From a virus, in the IMG/VR virus record IMGVR_UViG_3300032308_001297, positions 98,365-162,364 of that record: DNA of 64,000 nt, one strand, 5' to 3'. The position numbers and the translations under genes were made by a program. Under the pieces are notes generated by a model. That model was not told where the DNA came from. It worked only from the letters and a program-made list of their open reading frames with translations, and made no database searches. Positions 1-10,300 of this stretch are shown here, one piece after another; positions within the stretch are counted from its first letter, which is position 1, and the number at the start of each line of letters is the position of its first letter.

Positions 1-19
1 CTTTTGATAAATCTCTCAT
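1..19 (-). CDS. Start of a truncated gene (6 codons)
   Basis: An ATG at 19 on the minus strand follows an AGAGGAAATT ribosome binding site, 65 bases after the stop of the fibre gene at 85. The reading frame is open to the window edge (Met-Arg-Asp-Leu-Ser-Lys). It is probably the next gene of the leftward tail-fibre operon. Product unknown. Confidence 0.4.
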
Positions 20-84
20 AATTTCCTCTTATTGCTATTGTGCTATTTCCATAACTGTGATATTTTGAATGCTAAGGGTTGACA

Positions 85-729
85 TTATACGGCAATTTCC
101 TTTGCTATAAACGTTGAGGTCATTGTACCACCTAAGAAATTATCCGAATAGCTGATTGATCTGTTGAAATGATAAGTTGTGCTAACGTCTTGACCAAACT
201 GTATTCTATAAATTATGGATGATGTGGTAGCTGGACTATGTAAAAGTTCCATACTACATGTATTAAACTGGTTAGTATCACCATTAACAGCGTATCCAAA
301 GTGACCACGAGAACGATTGCTATTAGCATCACCAATTGGTGTCACATCGCTCCATGAGGATCCACCATTGGTGCTAAATTGAAACTTATAACGAACTGTA
401 CCTGTGTTTTGAGCACCAGTAATACAAGCTGTTAGTAATATTCTACTACTGCTTAAAGTTGGTGTTATTGTTACTCGAAACGCACTATCAAACTCATTCC
501 AACTATTTCCACTAACCGCAATACTTGTAGTGCTTGTCTTAGCTGTTTGAACAACCTGTAAAATAGAACCAGCAGGCATAGATCCTGTTGTAATACCCCT
601 CGAAGAAGTAGATAATGTGTTTGAACCAGAAATAGCGCCAGTAACACCTAAAGTTCCGCTAAAAGAAGCATTAGAAGAAAACGCTGAAGCTCCAGTAATA
701 GTTCCAGAACCGTTAATTGTAATTGGCAT
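85..729 (-). CDS. Short tail-fibre-like structural protein
   Basis: 214 aa. Residues 1-50 are low-complexity Gly/Ser/Thr/Ala repeats typical of phage fibre shafts. From the segment GSILQVVQT onward the protein resembles the beta-sandwich C-terminal domain common in short fibres of cyanophage-like myoviruses (SSSRILL, then FSTNGGSSW, then aromatic beta strands to the end). It is the last complete gene of the leftward structural operon and lies 10 bases after the 965-aa fibre gene. A receptor-contact role is inferred from domain type and position. Confidence 0.65.
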   Translation of the reverse strand: MPITINGSGTITGASAFSSNASFSGTLGVTGAISGSNTLSTSSRGITTGSMPAGSILQVVQTAKTSTTSIAVSGNSWNEFDSAFRVTITPTLSSSRILLTACITGAQNTGTVRYKFQFSTNGGSSWSDVTPIGDANSNRSRGHFGYAVNGDTNQFNTCSMELLHSPATTSSIIYRIQFGQDVSTTYHFNRSISYSDNFLGGTMTSTFIAKEIAV

Positions 730-739
730 ACGAAACTCC

Positions 740-3637
740 TTAAACGATAGTCCAAGTTGAACCAGAAGGAACTGTAACAGTTACACCACTATCTATTGTT
801 ACTGGACCAACAGTCAAAGCATTATAATTGTTTGACACTGTATAATTAGAACTTATGTTTACTGTCATTTCTATGAAAGGACTAGAAGACATTTTAATAG
901 GCGAATTCACAAAACCATTCAAAGCAACATTAGCACTAAATGTGTGATTATTAGTCCAAGTATATTGAGCAGCTGTATTAGTTCCGACAATTGTTGACCA
1001 ATAAACAGCTGAACCGTTAGATGTTAGTGCTTGACCGTTTGACCCGAAACCACCATTAGCAGAAACACCAGCACCAGAAGAAATGACAACATTGGCGTTA
1101 TATGTATGCACTCCTGTGATGGTATAAGCGCCAGCAGTATTTACATAAGAGGCTGCAGCAACACCACCAAGATTGGTAGAATTATTTGAAGTTAATGCGC
1201 TATTAACATTCAGATTACCTTCAGTTTTACTATAAGCAGTTGTGGCATTATTAACGTTTAGGCTACCTTCAGTTTTACCATAAGCGCCAGTAGAATTACC
1301 AACTAAAGTTGAGCCAGCAAAAATACCACTAGTGTTAATAACTGCCCAGTTAGTTGAGGTATTACCAAGAGCGATAGAATTGGCTTGGAAATTAGATAAT
1401 TTAAAAGAACTGTTTGAAGTATCAATATAAACGTTGGCATCTGGCTCAGGAAGATAGCTATCAAAAACTTTCCAATATCCGTCTGATGCATCTCTAAAGA
1501 AACCAGCATGACGATACGTTCCATCATTATATCCAGCTGCTAAACCAATATCAGGATTAACATCGCTTTTACCTCTTGCTGTTCCGCCTGAAATATATGA
1601 AGCAGTATTCGTATTAGCAACAACGAAATGAGTGCCATTTGCAGATATAATATTTTGATAATCACCATTATAAGAACTGGGGTTTACATTAGTTACAGAT
1701 ACGTCCCAACCAGCTGAATAGTTATTATTGGCTGTGAATATTATCTGAGTTCCATTACCAGATATATTAGTTATATTCGCAGATACGCCTTGATTAAGAA
1801 ATAACATATTATCTGTAAAAGTAATATTATTTCCTTGTAATACAGTAGAAGTTCCTGATACTGTCAGATTACCAGTCAAAGTAAGATTTACGAAAGTAAC
1901 ATTGTTAGATGATGTCACATTCTGATCCATACGATATGGAAGTCTAGCTTCTGCAAGAGTTCCAGTATTGATATTGGATGCATTAGAAGCAAATATTACA
2001 GCATTAGAATAAGCGTTTCCAGCTTTAGCGTCAGTATAACTTACAGCATTAGAATAAGCATTGGCTGCTTTATTAGTAGCATCTGTAGATGCATCAGAAA
2101 CAGCATTAGAATAAGCATTAGCAGCTTTATTGTCTGCGTAAGTTTGAAGAGTTGTTACGTTGCCTTGTAATTGAGCATTAGAAACAACATTAGCAGCAGC
2201 CACCGTACCAACGAAAGAAGTATTATTGGCAGTAAGTTTAGCAACGTTAGCTGATAGTCCAACAGAAGTCTGATAATTTGCTAGATTAGAACTTAACTGA
2301 GCATTAGAAACAACATTGGCTGCTGGTAGAGAACCAATAAACAACGCTGAATTTGATGTTGCGTTAATAGTTTGTGAGAATGTAATGGTATTGGTAAATG
2401 TTTGGGTATTGGTCCAAGTATATCGTGCAGATGTATTAATTGTTGCTACAATATTTCCACCAATAGCAACACCACCAACATAGATAGAAGAAGAATTAAT
2501 GAAAACGTTTACGCTGGAATTACCAAGAGAAATTACAGAACTGTTTACTGCAGCGCCAGAAGTTGTTGAACCCCAATAATGATTATTAGTCCAAGTATAA
2601 GTGTCTGCAGTGTTAACAGCTGAAGTAGATGGAACATATATTCCATAAACGTCAATGACAGAATTTAAAACAGGAGGAACAACAAAGACAATATCTACAC
2701 CATTGATGATAGAAACATCATCAGAGCTCATTCTTACGCCATTAAGATATACATTCAAACGTTCTGGATTATATGGAAGAGTTGTAGAAAAAGTGTCAGT
2801 GGCACCATCGCCAATAAAAGATTCTATTACGAAATTAGCTTCTGGATTTAGATTCTTAACACCAAAAACGTCAATATTTGTTCCATTTGCAGGAGCAACA
2901 GCGAATACGATATTAGCTCCTGAAGCTGTATTTACTTCTGTTCCTGTTGCTCTAACACCGTTTAAATAAACGTTTAGTGCATTGGAAGTATATCCATTAG
3001 CAACAACAAACGAAGTATTTGAACCATTACCTATATAAGATTGTTTTACATAAACGCCGTCTGAAGCGTCTAATTCATACCCAATAAAATCAATATTAAC
3101 TCCGTTAGCAGGAGCAACAGCAAATACTACGTTGGAACCCGAAGAAGTATTAGCTTCGCCGCCAGTCATTCTTATGCCATTGACATATACATTCAAATAA
3201 TCGGCATCATAACCGCCAGTAATAGCATAAGACGTTCTTACACCATTTCCTGTCGCTGATCTTATAATATGAGGAATATTAATTTCTGTTGAAGTAGAAG
3301 CCCAATAAACAGCCGAACCATTTGATGTGAGGAATAGTCCAGAATTGCCATAAGATCCACCAGCTGACACGCCACCATTAAGAACCACGTTCCCGAAAAA
3401 TGTAGCTGTATTATGTGTAGTGGTATTTCCGATAAGGTTTGCGCCATGTATTACAGCGTTGCTTTGGACGTGCAAAACATCTAAATTGGAACCAAGCACG
3501 AAAACATTGGCACCATCAGAACTAAAAAGTTTTCTATCAGTGAGATTGATTGCTAGCTCAGCAATGGAGAGCGTTGATGTGTTAGGGTATTTCCCAGCGA
3601 CAGATGAACGTCGCAGTTTGAAAACAGTATTTGCCAT
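740..3637 (-). CDS. Large tail fibre protein with three tandem modules
   Basis: 965 aa. The N-terminus (KLRRSSVAGKYP...AELAINLTDRKLF) is a common attachment domain in T4-like phage fibres. Residues about 125-330 hold three roughly 65-residue tandem modules with the core LNVYVNG(I/V)R and (I/V)VFAVAPANG. After that come Asn/Ser/Thr-rich shaft segments with repeated YTWTN motifs, and a domain near residues 620-740 (DIGLAAGYNDG, FRDASDGYWKVF) that is related to one in the 575-aa fibre gene at 4225. The start codon follows a GGGAGAGCC ribosome binding site. No cysteines seen, as is usual for trimeric fibres. Confidence 0.75.
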   Translation of the reverse strand: MANTVFKLRRSSVAGKYPNTSTLSIAELAINLTDRKLFSSDGANVFVLGSNLDVLHVQSNAVIHGANLIGNTTTHNTATFFGNVVLNGGVSAGGSYGNSGLFLTSNGSAVYWASTSTEINIPHIIRSATGNGVRTSYAITGGYDADYLNVYVNGIRMTGGEANTSSGSNVVFAVAPANGVNIDFIGYELDASDGVYVKQSYIGNGSNTSFVVANGYTSNALNVYLNGVRATGTEVNTASGANIVFAVAPANGTNIDVFGVKNLNPEANFVIESFIGDGATDTFSTTLPYNPERLNVYLNGVRMSSDDVSIINGVDIVFVVPPVLNSVIDVYGIYVPSTSAVNTADTYTWTNNHYWGSTTSGAAVNSSVISLGNSSVNVFINSSSIYVGGVAIGGNIVATINTSARYTWTNTQTFTNTITFSQTINATSNSALFIGSLPAANVVSNAQLSSNLANYQTSVGLSANVAKLTANNTSFVGTVAAANVVSNAQLQGNVTTLQTYADNKAANAYSNAVSDASTDATNKAANAYSNAVSYTDAKAGNAYSNAVIFASNASNINTGTLAEARLPYRMDQNVTSSNNVTFVNLTLTGNLTVSGTSTVLQGNNITFTDNMLFLNQGVSANITNISGNGTQIIFTANNNYSAGWDVSVTNVNPSSYNGDYQNIISANGTHFVVANTNTASYISGGTARGKSDVNPDIGLAAGYNDGTYRHAGFFRDASDGYWKVFDSYLPEPDANVYIDTSNSSFKLSNFQANSIALGNTSTNWAVINTSGIFAGSTLVGNSTGAYGKTEGSLNVNNATTAYSKTEGNLNVNSALTSNNSTNLGGVAAASYVNTAGAYTITGVHTYNANVVISSGAGVSANGGFGSNGQALTSNGSAVYWSTIVGTNTAAQYTWTNNHTFSANVALNGFVNSPIKMSSSPFIEMTVNISSNYTVSNNYNALTVGPVTIDSGVTVTVPSGSTWTIV

Positions 3638-3651
3638 ATGGCTCTCCCAAA

Positions 3652-3667
3652 CTCAGTATATACTGAG
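3652..3667. repeat. Perfect 16-bp palindrome between fibre genes
   Basis: CTCAGTATATACTGAG lies in the 31-base gap between the coiled-coil gene and the 965-aa fibre gene, just upstream of the fibre ribosome binding site. It can form a 7-bp hairpin in the leftward transcript, or be a site for a dimeric protein. There is no T-run, so it is not a standard terminator. Confidence 0.5.
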
Positions 3668-3668
3668 A

Positions 3669-4196
3669 TTAAAATTCGTCAACCGATTTAGGGGATTCCT
3701 TAATCTTAGGTTTGCCCTTTTTTAATTCTTCATTCTCTTTGAATAATATATTTAGTTCTTCTGTTTGCCTTTTATATTCTTCTTTTAATTGTTTTAATTC
3801 TGAAATAAGATTGGCTCTCTCTTCGTTACAAGAATCCCACTCATTTCTTTTGTCCATTATCTTTTTATTCAAATTATCATATTCATTCTTTTTATTAGAA
3901 AGCATCTGTTCAAGGTTTTTAATAGTGTTCTCAAGTTTTTTCTTTTCAAGAGTAACAGCTTCGACGCCATTAGCAGCTTGCTGCATCATTTCGTTTTGAA
4001 TATCGACTTGTTTCTGAGATTCCTCGTACTTACCAGAAAAATCGTTAACCGAATGAACCAAACCTTCTATTTTTATTTCATATTCTAAGTTTTTTCTAAT
4101 ATGATCCAGAAGCAATTTTTCTTGTTTCTGGATATATTTTTGTAAATAATTAACAGCTTCTTCTAATTTTTTAACTTGACTATCATCAATTTCCAT
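3669..4196 (-). CDS. Coiled-coil protein in the tail fibre operon
   Basis: 175 aa, almost entirely heptad-like and rich in Lys/Glu/Leu/Asn (for example KKKLENTIKNLEQML and ELKQLKEEYKRQTEEL), so a long coiled coil from about residue 5 to 155. The tail is Lys/Pro-rich. It sits between two fibre genes. It could be a structural rod or an assembly partner for the fibres. I do not recognise a family. Confidence 0.55.
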   Translation of the reverse strand: MEIDDSQVKKLEEAVNYLQKYIQKQEKLLLDHIRKNLEYEIKIEGLVHSVNDFSGKYEESQKQVDIQNEMMQQAANGVEAVTLEKKKLENTIKNLEQMLSNKKNEYDNLNKKIMDKRNEWDSCNEERANLISELKQLKEEYKRQTEELNILFKENEELKKGKPKIKESPKSVDEF

Positions 4197-4224
4197 AGTA
4201 TAATTCCTTTGTCAACGATTAATA

Positions 4225-5952
4225 TTAGAAAGAACCACCATCTAGTACGTCATAGACCAATGCTGTTCCGTTAGACTGTAGAACATATCCACTGGTGCCA
4301 AGAGTTAGTTGGTTATATCCGTTTGTTGAATTACCAACAAGTAATGCATTATTTGTAGTTGTCTTATAACCAGTACCACCTTCTGTTCCTGCAAGAGCAG
4401 TAGATAGAGTTAGAGTATTAGCAACGATACTTACAGAGAAAGTTGCATTAGCTGTTAGATTTGCAGCTGTTGAATTAATGGATAGCCCACCGGATTTTAT
4501 ATAAGTGTGTAGAACTGCTAGAGTAAACCCGTTAGCAGCTGTGTTAACGTGGTTATTTCCTGCTAGTTCTTGCTCAGAACCTGTAAATAGCTTATACTCT
4601 CCATCGGTAAAATCTCTGAATAGACCAGTATGTCTTGCTTTGGCGCCATCAAAATAATTAGCAGCAAAACCAATATCCACAAGATCGCTGGTGTAGTTAT
4701 TACCAGCAAGATAGATCATAGGATCAGAAATAATGACTGACTGAACGTTAGTTGTTACTAGGTTACCAGTAACGAAAATATCTCCGCCAATATATACAGA
4801 ACTATCGAAATGACCTTCTACGCCATGCACGTTACCGGCATGCATTTCATTCCATCTAAGCGTGTTGTTACCAACGTTATATGTTAGATTAGCAGAAGGA
4901 ATAATGTTTGTGTTAACTGCAGCGACAATTGAAAGAACGTCTGAGAACGAATCGCCAATTACAACGTTACCAGTTGTTGATAATTTACCAGTTACAACAT
5001 TAGCAAAAGTTACGTTATCCGTTGTTCCAACTGGCTGACCGATGCTAACTCCTGTGGAGTTAACTGTAACACCAGTACCAGCGTCAACCCAAACTCCTGA
5101 AGAGTTAGAAATAAGACCGCCATCTAGACCAGCCTTAACAGCAACTGTTGTTGCGTTTACTTCAATACCGTTACCAGCACCAACATCGATAGTAATATCA
5201 CCAGTGTTTCCGCCACCATTTAGACCGTCGCCAGCAGTGATAGAAGAAATATCACCAACGTCGTTGTCCCAGTAAATACTAGAACCGTTAGATCTAAGAA
5301 CCTGATTAGCTGAACCAAGAGAACCGTTAGCAGAGAATCCGACACCTGAGCCAACAGTTACTTGAGTTGTATTAGCTCTAAAGTAAGATCCAACAGCTAA
5401 GATATCGGCGTTAACAATACCGCTAGTATAAACACCACCATTATTGGCGATAACCCATCCACCAACACTAAGAACAGAAGCGTTGACTGTATTGGTTGCA
5501 AAAACATTAGCAACGTTTAGAGTATTTGCAACAGAAAGATTGTTTGAAACTTTATCGAAAGTAAATCCAGCCGAAGCATTAGCAACGCCAGAATCATTAA
5601 ACTGAACTTGGGTGTTAGAACCAGAAGTACCAGTTCCCCAATAAATTGCAGTTCCATTAGTAACAAGAACCTGACCATTCGACCCTGCGGAACCGTTAGC
5701 TGTGATCGAAGTAATAACAGCGTTGGCTACGATAACTTTATCAATACCACCAGTAGCATTAGCTACTAGAGCATGACTATTAGTCAGGGTTCCTGGGTAT
5801 TGAGCGCCTCCAATACGAAGAACGCCAGAACCATCAGGAAGGCCAATGTGAAGAGTGTTTGAGGCTTGTGTAAAAGCTAATTCGCCGTTAGACAGACCTG
5901 AAACAACAGCATTAGCTACCGATCTCTTGATTTGAATTTTATTATTAGCCAT
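4225..5952 (-). CDS. Tail fibre / virion structural protein
   Basis: 575 aa. The N-terminus (IQIKRSVANAVVSGLSNGELAFTQ) is the attachment domain found in cyanophage-like tail fibres. The middle is beta-repeat sequence rich in Asn, Val and Thr with repeats of the form NGSxGSxxQVLxxNGxxIYW. Residues about 395-460 (DPMIYLAGNN, DIGFAANYFDGAKARHTGLFRDFTDGEYKLF) form a domain shared with the 965-aa fibre. The protein ends in LDGGSF, a motif also ending the 92-aa neighbour. A late promoter box lies 28 bp upstream. Confidence 0.75.
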   Translation of the reverse strand: MANNKIQIKRSVANAVVSGLSNGELAFTQASNTLHIGLPDGSGVLRIGGAQYPGTLTNSHALVANATGGIDKVIVANAVITSITANGSAGSNGQVLVTNGTAIYWGTGTSGSNTQVQFNDSGVANASAGFTFDKVSNNLSVANTLNVANVFATNTVNASVLSVGGWVIANNGGVYTSGIVNADILAVGSYFRANTTQVTVGSGVGFSANGSLGSANQVLRSNGSSIYWDNDVGDISSITAGDGLNGGGNTGDITIDVGAGNGIEVNATTVAVKAGLDGGLISNSSGVWVDAGTGVTVNSTGVSIGQPVGTTDNVTFANVVTGKLSTTGNVVIGDSFSDVLSIVAAVNTNIIPSANLTYNVGNNTLRWNEMHAGNVHGVEGHFDSSVYIGGDIFVTGNLVTTNVQSVIISDPMIYLAGNNYTSDLVDIGFAANYFDGAKARHTGLFRDFTDGEYKLFTGSEQELAGNNHVNTAANGFTLAVLHTYIKSGGLSINSTAANLTANATFSVSIVANTLTLSTALAGTEGGTGYKTTTNNALLVGNSTNGYNQLTLGTSGYVLQSNGTALVYDVLDGGSF

Positions 5953-5979
5953 TAATGATGGTCCTTTGTTATTTTTATC

Positions 5980-5987
5980 TATTTATT
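5980..5987 (-). promoter_or_regulatory. T4-like late promoter box
   Basis: AATAAATA on the minus strand, 28 bp before the start of the 575-aa fibre gene. It matches the [TA]ATAAATA boxes found before several other late genes in this window. Confidence 0.45.
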
Positions 5988-5989
5988 AT

Positions 5990-6268
5990 TTAAAAAGTTC
6001 CACCGTCTAGATCGCCTATAACGTCTGCCATTTCAAGAGGTTTTACAAAATATTTATCAGTAACTAAATCATAAACTAGGGTCGAACCGTCGTTTCTTTG
6101 TGATAAATCTATATCTGTTAATTCATCTATAGCAACGTTTCCCGAAGTCGAAAGACTAGGCGTGTTTTTAAGAGTTACTGGAGTTTTAGTGTCTAATACT
6201 CCAGCAGTCCCGTTTGCAGAGACCTGAACATTTCTTTTTCTGCCTACGACTACGTTTATTGTACTCAT
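5990..6268 (-). CDS. Small structural-operon protein ending in LDGGTF
   Basis: 92 aa, not assigned to a named family. It starts STINVVVGRKRNVQVS and ends DVIGDLDGGTF, close to the LDGGSF tail of the 575-aa fibre gene just downstream. The shared tail suggests a common interaction peptide. One base separates it from the 108-aa gene upstream, so they are translated together. Probably a virion or fibre-assembly protein. Confidence 0.55.
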   Translation of the reverse strand: MSTINVVVGRKRNVQVSANGTAGVLDTKTPVTLKNTPSLSTSGNVAIDELTDIDLSQRNDGSTLVYDLVTDKYFVKPLEMADVIGDLDGGTF

Positions 6269-6269
6269 T

Positions 6270-6596
6270 TTATCTTGTTGCGTTTGGTGTTACCGTTATA
6301 ATACCCTCTACCACTCTAGAAATAACTCCGCTCTGGGCGACTTCAACATCGTAAACATATCTTCCTGCCACAAGATTTGCAGTCTGGACAGCAGTAAGAG
6401 AAAGAGTTATAGTCCCAGTAGAAACATTAATAGCTGTAGAAAAGGTAGTTGAGTTTGATGAAGTATACCACTTCCTCATTTGAGAATTTGCTGTATATCC
6501 GTTAAGGTTCATAACATCGCCATTGTCGTCTGTTAACGATAAATCGGCGGAAAAGGTCGCTCCTTGATCTATGACTAAATTAGCTTTTGTTGCCAT
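6270..6596 (-). CDS. Conserved cyanophage-like virion protein, beta-sandwich
   Basis: 108 aa. The pattern (LVIDQGATFSADLSLTDDNG, GYTANSQMRKWYTS, LSLTA...AGRYVYDVE, GIITVTP) is that of a small conserved structural protein of T4-like cyanophages, similar in layout to BppU-type N-terminal baseplate domains. It overlaps the upstream gene by one base. Likely a baseplate or fibre-attachment protein. Confidence 0.6.
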   Translation of the reverse strand: MATKANLVIDQGATFSADLSLTDDNGDVMNLNGYTANSQMRKWYTSSNSTTFSTAINVSTGTITLSLTAVQTANLVAGRYVYDVEVAQSGVISRVVEGIITVTPNATR

Positions 6597-7186
6597 TATG
6601 CTGTGAACCTTGTGAAAGTAACAGATAAAGGAGTAACGGATGTACTAATATACAATCTCACAGAACCAGCACTAATATTAGCATTGAATGTTGCAAATGT
6701 AGTATTAGAACCAAGAATTCCGTATTCTGTATTATAAGTGCTTGAACCGTCTTGAGATAATAAAAATTTAGTGGCCAATACTTTGGTATTAGCAGAATCA
6801 TTGACTGCAATTAAATATTCTGCAGCGCTGCATTCGGAAACAGAAAAGGTGTCTAAAAGAGTTGATCCTGAAGAAGAAACAGAAACAGATGTTCTAGATC
6901 CTGGAGTTTCAACCCACGCTCCGTTAGCGTTTAGGTAATATTTTCCAGCGCTCTGTAATGTGGAATTTGCTGCTGTGATGGCAACATTAACAGAAGAATT
7001 ACCTATAGAAATTACATTAGCAGAAAACGTACCGCCTAGAACAGCATTGCCAGAAGTAACGTTATTATTTCCAGTACCATCAGAGGTTAATACAGCCCCA
7101 GAAGTGTGATACGCTAATTCGTTTACTCTGTTAATGAAATATTCCCAAGTATTCGTATTAGCTGTATTTGCTATTGTAATTGTCAT
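6596..7186 (-). CDS. Virion structural protein
   Basis: 196 aa. The N-terminus (NTANTNTWEYFINRVNELAYHTSGAVLTSDG) and the C-terminal beta domain (ATKFLLSQDGSSTYNTEYGILGSNTTFATFNA, then VRLYISTS) are typical of a conserved structural protein encoded next to DUF4815 genes in cyanophage-like myoviruses. The middle contains fibre-like repeats. Precise role unknown. Confidence 0.6.
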   Translation of the reverse strand: MTITIANTANTNTWEYFINRVNELAYHTSGAVLTSDGTGNNNVTSGNAVLGGTFSANVISIGNSSVNVAITAANSTLQSAGKYYLNANGAWVETPGSRTSVSVSSSGSTLLDTFSVSECSAAEYLIAVNDSANTKVLATKFLLSQDGSSTYNTEYGILGSNTTFATFNANISAGSVRLYISTSVTPLSVTFTRFTA

Positions 7187-7189
7187 TTA

Positions 7190-7390
7190 TTACTTTCCGT
7201 TTTCTACTAGCTGTAATAATAGAGACTTTACTTCATCTATACTCGATTCAATCTTTTTAATTCTTTCTTCATGAGTGGAAAGATTTCTTAAAGTTTCTCT
7301 TTGACGTTTATATGCTGTCAACCCAGCATTATCGACGTTCAATAAAGCCGCTTTATTATTTGGTTGTCGAATATACTCTTTAGTTTCCAT
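7190..7390 (-). CDS. Small coiled-coil structural-operon protein
   Basis: 66 aa. The N-terminal segment YIRQPNNKAALLNVDNAGLTAYK is a recurrent signature of small proteins in T4-like tail operons. Residues 35-63 form an amphipathic helix (ERIKKIESSIDEVKSLLLQLVE). It is one base from the 2003-aa gene upstream. Function unknown. Confidence 0.6.
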   Translation of the reverse strand: METKEYIRQPNNKAALLNVDNAGLTAYKRQRETLRNLSTHEERIKKIESSIDEVKSLLLQLVENGK

Positions 7391-7391
7391 T

Positions 7392-10300
7392 TTACACCAT
7401 TAAGGCTATGCCACGAAGATCGTCGATCTTAGGTACAAACACTCCGCTTGTACTTAGTAGAACAATCTTGATAGCAAAAGTTTTGTAATCTTGGTATCTA
7501 GCGCCAGATTCGCTGTTATATTCAATGATTCCGAAATTAGAAGCATTGGCGAAAGCTCTATGAACAACTGGTCCAGTAATAGTATGAACTTCACCAGCGC
7601 CAGTTCTTGATTCAGTGATATTTACATTAGCACCACCAGGAGTGTTTGCAACAGCAATTGCCGAAGAATTAGCAAACGAAACGTAATAATAACTATTAGC
7701 CGTCAGACCACCAATAGCTGTGTTTGAGGCTGGTACAGCGTAATAAACTTTATTACCAACGCTGAATATAGAATTAGCTGCTTCGATAGCAATAGTTTCG
7801 GAAGTGTTACTTACACCAGTTGTATTGGCGGTTACATTATATGAACTGTAACCTACAGATGATGGAAGAGTGTAAACAAATTCCTTGAAATCATAACGAT
7901 CGATTGGGCTACAATACAGTTCAGAACTATCGTTATTAAGTTTAGTCCAATCTTTGTCAACTAATGTTTCAGGATCGGAAGCGGATAGGAACTTAGCGTA
8001 AACTTCAACATCAGTGTTATATGGGCGATATGCAGATAGATAAATCTTCATATCTTCTGAGTCTTGACCATCAGCAAGAACGATTGGTTGACTGATATAT
8101 CGGCATAGTGCATTACCGTTTCCAGTGTCTTCGCCGAAGCTACTGAAATTAATTGTGTTATTAATAACTTTAGCTCCCTTTCTCGAAATATCAATAGCAG
8201 GAGAAACGTATTTCTGAACACAAGTTAATTGGTTTTTAATAGTTAGAGATTTAGTATTTCCACCAAGAATTCCAGGTTCGTTAGAACGACTGTAAATCTT
8301 TCTCTCGTAATCTAACATTTCTCTTTCGATATCAAATTCTAATTCGCTGTATGTTGTATCAATTATGCCCGAATTCGAAGAACCTACGAATTCAGTAGTA
8401 ATAGCAGTGCCAAGAGGAGTAATTGTCGAGAATCTTGGAACTATAGCATGATATGCATAATCATCGATACTCACAACATTCGCAGTAGCAATTAGAGTGT
8501 TTAAGTTAGCAGCAGCTTCCGCTGTATTACCAGCAGTTCTAAATCTAAAGAAACCAATTTTTTGCGCTGGTGAGAAATTACCAGTTGAACTGTCAAGAAT
8601 CAATTGATTATTTGCAAGATCGATAGACTGCAGAGAACCATGAATAGTGGCTGGAGAGTTAATAATTGCATTTGAAGATGCATTAATAACATAAACTTCG
8701 TCTCCACTAGCCGACGAAGGAGTGACCAGAGAATTTGCTAGTGCTATACTATTATAGGTAATGAATTCGTCGTTTTCATTATCGAAATATGCCTGACCTG
8801 TACCAACAGTAAAGTTAGCAACATATAGGTTAAACTTGACGTCTTCTCTTGGTAGAGCAGTCCAAGTTCTGGCGTTTGACGAACGGAAAGATTCTCCAGT
8901 GTATGGGTTTGAACCAATTTGCGAACCAGTAATTGTATCAAAATCGCCCATTTCAGCGACCCACATATTATAATCTGGAGTGCTTGATTCGGGTTCAACC
9001 CAGAATGCATATTCTGTGTTTCCTGCAAGATAAATTGGATCGTTGAAAACAATTGTTGTTGCAGCGTTTGCAATATCAGAAATACTGACATTGTTTGCGT
9101 CAACACGACCCCATCCGAAAATCTTATTGTTGTCTGGGAGTCCTGCGTTCATTCCACAAATGATTGCTCTTATACCAGTGTTTGCGTCTTTAGATTTGAA
9201 GAACAAATCAATCTTAGTTGCGAACACACCGCTTTCTTGTTGTGGAGATTCGACTTTGAACGATTGGGCGATAGGGTCGCGGAAGTATGTAGTCGTATAA
9301 TTATAACTGTAACATGTTCTTACATCAGGGGTGATTGTAGTAATTGTTGCTTCCTGAGAAGTAGTTGTAATGTTACTTGCGACATAAGTTCCAACAGCTT
9401 TAGAGAGAGCAGCATCATCGCCGTAAACCAAACTATCGGCGTCCATGATCATGAATCTTCTTTCACCAACACGGAACTGTCCTTGTGGAATATTGAATAC
9501 ACCAAAAACGTTTCCGAATTGATCAGAGAAAATTGGATCTCCAAAATTTCCAGTTCTATTTACAGCAGTATCTGGGCGTCCAGTTCTAGCGGCTGCTGAA
9601 ACAATAGCAGAAGCAGTAGCGCCAAGAGAAGTATTTAATGATCCTGGAGCACAGTAGGCGCTAACTGGAGTTTCATCAAAATAAGCATACATTCTTGAAG
9701 ATGGCTTAACACCCGTAGCAATAAATGCGATAGTTTTAGATTTAATATATGGTTGAACAGCAATATCAGTCAAGAACCTTCCTAGTTCTACTGTATTAGT
9801 CATTGGAACATACCAATGAGTTGTTACAAGCTGTTGCCAATAAGTCCAAAGACCACTATAAACGTTACCTGATTGCGCATAAACCTGCCATGGTCCATAA
9901 TGAGAACCCCAAATATTACCAGCTTCGCCCAATTCAATGAATGGTTGCATTAGGTCTAGCACAGCATCAGCGTTTGGAATGGATGTTTCGTCTTTATTCA
10001 TATCATAGTTTGGATAAAGATTTAGCGTTCCGTTCCAAGTCCAAATGTCTTGGTTGTTGTTTCTATATTTTGTAGCGTATGGCTGGAAAATATATTGCTC
10101 GTGACTATAAGGACGAGTAACAAGTTTACCAGTTAATGTTACACCAGTGCTTGTGGTGTTATTAAACGCTAGATCTATATCTTTTGTAGTGAAGGTTGGA
10201 CGACCATGACCTTGACGAATATCAATACACCATCTATAACCTTCATCGCTTGCTTCTGCAAAAAGATGGGAGGTCATAGGATCAGCAAAAATACCGTTCT